Shown here piece after piece: positions 61,682 to 64,000 of a stretch of 64,000 bases of DNA (its first letter is position 1; each line of letters begins with the position of its first letter). The translations under genes and the position numbers were made by a program. The notes under the pieces were generated by a model that was not told the origin of the DNA, did no database searches, and was given only the letters and a program-made list of their open reading frames with translations. The stretch lies in the NCBI GenBank assembly GCA_015039365.1, contig WION01000004.1, positions 1,302,001 to 1,366,000 of the forward strand, read 5' to 3'. The stretch comes from Amanita rubescens (lineage: Eukaryota; Basidiomycota; Agaricomycetes; Agaricales; Amanitaceae).

Positions 61682-63090
61682 ATGACTGACCAGGACGAGA
61701 GACTTGAACCAACCCTTCAAAATATATTGGACCAAAAGACTCTCAAATGGATCTTTTGCGGTATGTTTCATTACCTTATTGGACCAGTACGTAACGCATG
61801 CATACTCCCTTTAAGGTGGCAAGGGTGGTGTAGGTAAGTAATGTCCTCCGCTTCATACTTGGATTGAATAGAACATCCGCAGGAAAAACTACGACGTCTT
61901 GTTCTCTTGCGATTCAGTTGGCCAAAGTTCGGGAATCTGTTCTATTGATCGTACGTGAATTATTTATCATAAATGACAATCGCAGAATAAGTCATCGCAT
62001 GATTCTTGACAGTCGACTGACCCTGCCCACAATTTGTCTGATGCCTTTGGTCAGAAGTTCTCCAAGGATGCCACAAAAGTCAATGGGTTCGACAATCTAT
62101 ACGCAATGGAAATCGATCCAACTAGCGCAATACAGGAGATGGTTGAACAATGTATACTATGCTCTGTATCACTGACGCCGCGCTGATTGTGCTGGATTCA
62201 TTAGCTGATTCTAACGGTATGATGGGCTCAATGATGCAAGATCTTGCTTTCGCAATACCTGGCGTGGACGAAGCGATGAGTTTCGCAGAGATCATGAAGT
62301 AAGAGGTTCCTATGGCAAACCATTCATCAATGCTGAAACGAGCATCAGACATGTCAAATCTATGGAATATTCTGTCATAGTTTTTGACACTGCGCCGACA
62401 GGTCATACTCTCCGATTTTTATCTTTCCCTACCGTTCTTGAGAAGGCTCTCGGGAAATTAAGTTCCCTTGGATCCCGTTTTGGACCAATGCTTAGCCAGG
62501 TAGACAGACCCCTATGTTCTGTCATGTGTGGGCTCTCTTAATGATTTGAGCAAGATGTCCAGCATGATGGGCGGCGAAGCAACGTCACAGGAAGACATGT
62601 TCGCCAAGCTCGACTCAATGCGAGCTGTAATTACGGAGGTTAACTCACAATTCAAGGATCCCGTGAGTATCGCTTGATCATGATCTGTATATCGACCAAT
62701 ACGTTCTGGACAGGAGAAGACAACTTTCGTTTGTGTGTGCATATCCGAGTTCTTGTCTCTGTACGAGACAGAGCGGCTGGTGCAAGAACTAACGGCATAT
62801 GAAATCGATACTCACAATATCGTCGTAAACCAGCTTTTGTTCCCGAAGAAGTGTACGTGGTTCTGAGCTATTTTTTCAACCTACCTGACTACCAAACAGC
62901 TTCGAATTGCGAGTTTTGTAGTGTAAGACATAAAATGCAGCAGAAATACCTTGCAGAAGCATATGAGCTCTACGATGAATTCTTCCATATCATTCAGCTA
63001 CCCCTTCTAACAGAGGAAGTCAGAGGACCAGAGAAACTCAAGGAGTTCAGCAAGATGTTGGTCGAGCCATATACGCCACCCGAAGATTAG
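61682..63090 (+). CDS. GET3: Get3 ATPase, tail-anchored protein targeting
   Basis: A homodimeric ATPase that carries tail-anchored membrane proteins to the ER GET1/GET2 receptor. It has the deviant P-loop [20 protein letters not shown], switch I ([16 protein letters not shown]), the A-loop and dimer region [24 protein letters not shown] (switch II), the Met-rich client-binding segment ([18 protein letters not shown]), the zinc-binding CEFC pair and the end VEPYTPPED. About seven introns; all junctions inspected keep frame. The Lys of the signature GKGG and the CxxC cysteines are present, so it should be functional. The start at 61682 gives the usual short acidic N-terminus ([17 protein letters not shown]). 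Confidence 0.97.
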
Positions 63091-63188
63091 TTTAGATGAT
63101 AGTTTAGTAGGGCTGCTAATCGCAAGCTATTAGAATTATAAGCCTGTCACGTAACGCGTAACCTATCACGTCCGTACCACATTTGCAA

Positions 63189-64000
63189 ATGCCCTCCAAT
63201 GAAGAAGGTGCAGACGATTTCGTCCATCAGCTGGCTATAAAGCTCTCGCGTGTTCTGAACATTGTCAATCCAAATGACCTCCTTGCTCGGACAGTCATTG
63301 ACATTGCCAAGAATGGTTCGTTAGAAGATTTCACTAAGGGTGTGTTGGCTATTTCTCTTAATTGGCTCTTTCTCATCTCTCTACAGCTGCAAAGGCTTTT
63401 GGCAAGTTTAAAGACTCTTTTCTTGCTGAACTGCATGCCGATATTCTGTCGCATGCTAAGCAGGAGGAAACTGGCATTACCCCGCAACCTGTGCAGGGGA
63501 TTACAGTTCATGATAGTGATGTTCTGCAACCAGAACCCGCGAGGCCTGGGGGTCTTACACGCAAGGATGTGGTACGTAATTGAATATTTACCGTTTGATA
63601 ATTAATGGATTCTTAATTTTTCCAGCAACATACTTTCCGCCAGCCAGCAAGACCTCTCGCCCCTCCCACACCACGGGCATCCTTACTCGGTCTAGATCGC
63701 TTAGCTCAGGAGAAAAGAGCAGCGGCTGCGGAGGATGGTAATCGTGGTCAAGATGGCAGCAGGAAAAGGCCAAGGCTAGATGAGGGGAAGGAACCACTTT
63801 TCAAAGGTACGTTATTATAATTATTATTGCTAATCCGTGAAGGAGTAACGTCAGAATGTAGTGCCTAACCTTCCTACCTCTCGCATCAATCACGTACGAC
63901 ATCGAGGGGAAGAAACTCCATCCCATCCTGGCGGCTTGTCCGAAACCGGTAGAAAGAGGCTTGAAGAACACAGAAGGAGCAAGGACAAGCAACGAGGTAG
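63189..64000 (+). CDS. PRP16: Prp16/DHX38 splicing helicase, N-terminal part (truncated by window)
   Basis: Only the 5' exons are inside the window. The reading starts MPSNEEGADDFVHQLAIKLS at 63189 and has RPLAPPTPRASLLGLDRLA, QEKRAAAAEDGN and, after an intron, RHRGEETPSHPGGLSETG followed by Arg/Lys/Glu-rich text to the window edge. The pair LLGLDxLA and ETPSHPGG is diagnostic of Prp16/DHX38, the DEAH-box ATPase that remodels the spliceosome before the second catalytic step. The helicase core lies beyond 64000 and is not seen, so function is inferred from the N-terminus. The intron splice sites used here (about 63340, 63570 and 63809) keep the frame. Confidence 0.85.

Overview
The window is nuclear DNA from a filamentous basidiomycete, most likely a mushroom-forming agaricomycete. 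Genes are dense and lie on both strands. Nearly every gene is cut by many introns of about 45-60 nt with GT..AG ends. The gene set is eukaryotic and fungal. A multi-PAM2 protein ending in a GWW motif, a multi-KH protein and an ADAM-type metalloprotease fit a basidiomycete better than an ascomycete yeast. I see no bacterial, viral or CRISPR features, no tRNA or rRNA gene, and no intact transposon.

Layout. 0-3 kb: a relic of an alpha/beta hydrolase and an F-box-like protein. 3-8.3 kb (minus): a multi-KH RNA-binding protein and an RWD/RBR ubiquitin ligase (RNF14/Itt1 type). 8.5-14.7 kb (plus): URB2 (60S ribosome biogenesis) and a trypsin-fold protease. 15.6-20.1 kb (minus): an RBM26/27-like PWI-CCCH-RRM protein and a branched-chain aminotransferase. 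20.2-26 kb (plus): a long coiled-coil protein with PAM2 motifs and a C-terminal GWW, which I read as a relative of Ustilago Upa2. 26.4-30.6 kb (minus): an oxysterol-binding protein and DEAD-box helicase DBP3. 31.3-34.5 kb (plus): a complete membrane-anchored ADAM protease. 36-37.2 kb (minus): mitochondrial ClpP. 37.2-38.6 kb (plus): BRR6/BRL1. 39.7-40.1 kb (minus): a three-exon SERF gene. 42-50.4 kb (plus): SSN6/CYC8, ERF4 and a YAP1-type bZIP factor. 51.1-56 kb (minus): the SNF2/STH1 remodelling ATPase. 56.2-59.3 kb (plus): KU80. 59.4-61.6 kb (minus): SRP68. 61.7-63.1 kb (plus): GET3. From 63.2 kb: the 5' end of PRP16/DHX38, cut by the window edge.

Most genes are housekeeping: ribosome assembly, splicing, mRNA fate, chromatin, protein targeting to membranes, lipid transfer and DNA repair. 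They do not form one pathway. Several neighbours share very short head-to-head promoters (71-127 bp between start codons). Two adjacent regions hold candidate mRNA-trafficking and stability factors, the KH protein and the PAM2/GWW protein.

Quality caveat. At least nine conserved reading frames, most in genes expected to be essential or highly conserved, break by one base, and each is repaired by removing a single nucleotide. I read this as insertion-type sequencing error in the assembly, not as decay. Gene models should be read with that in mind.
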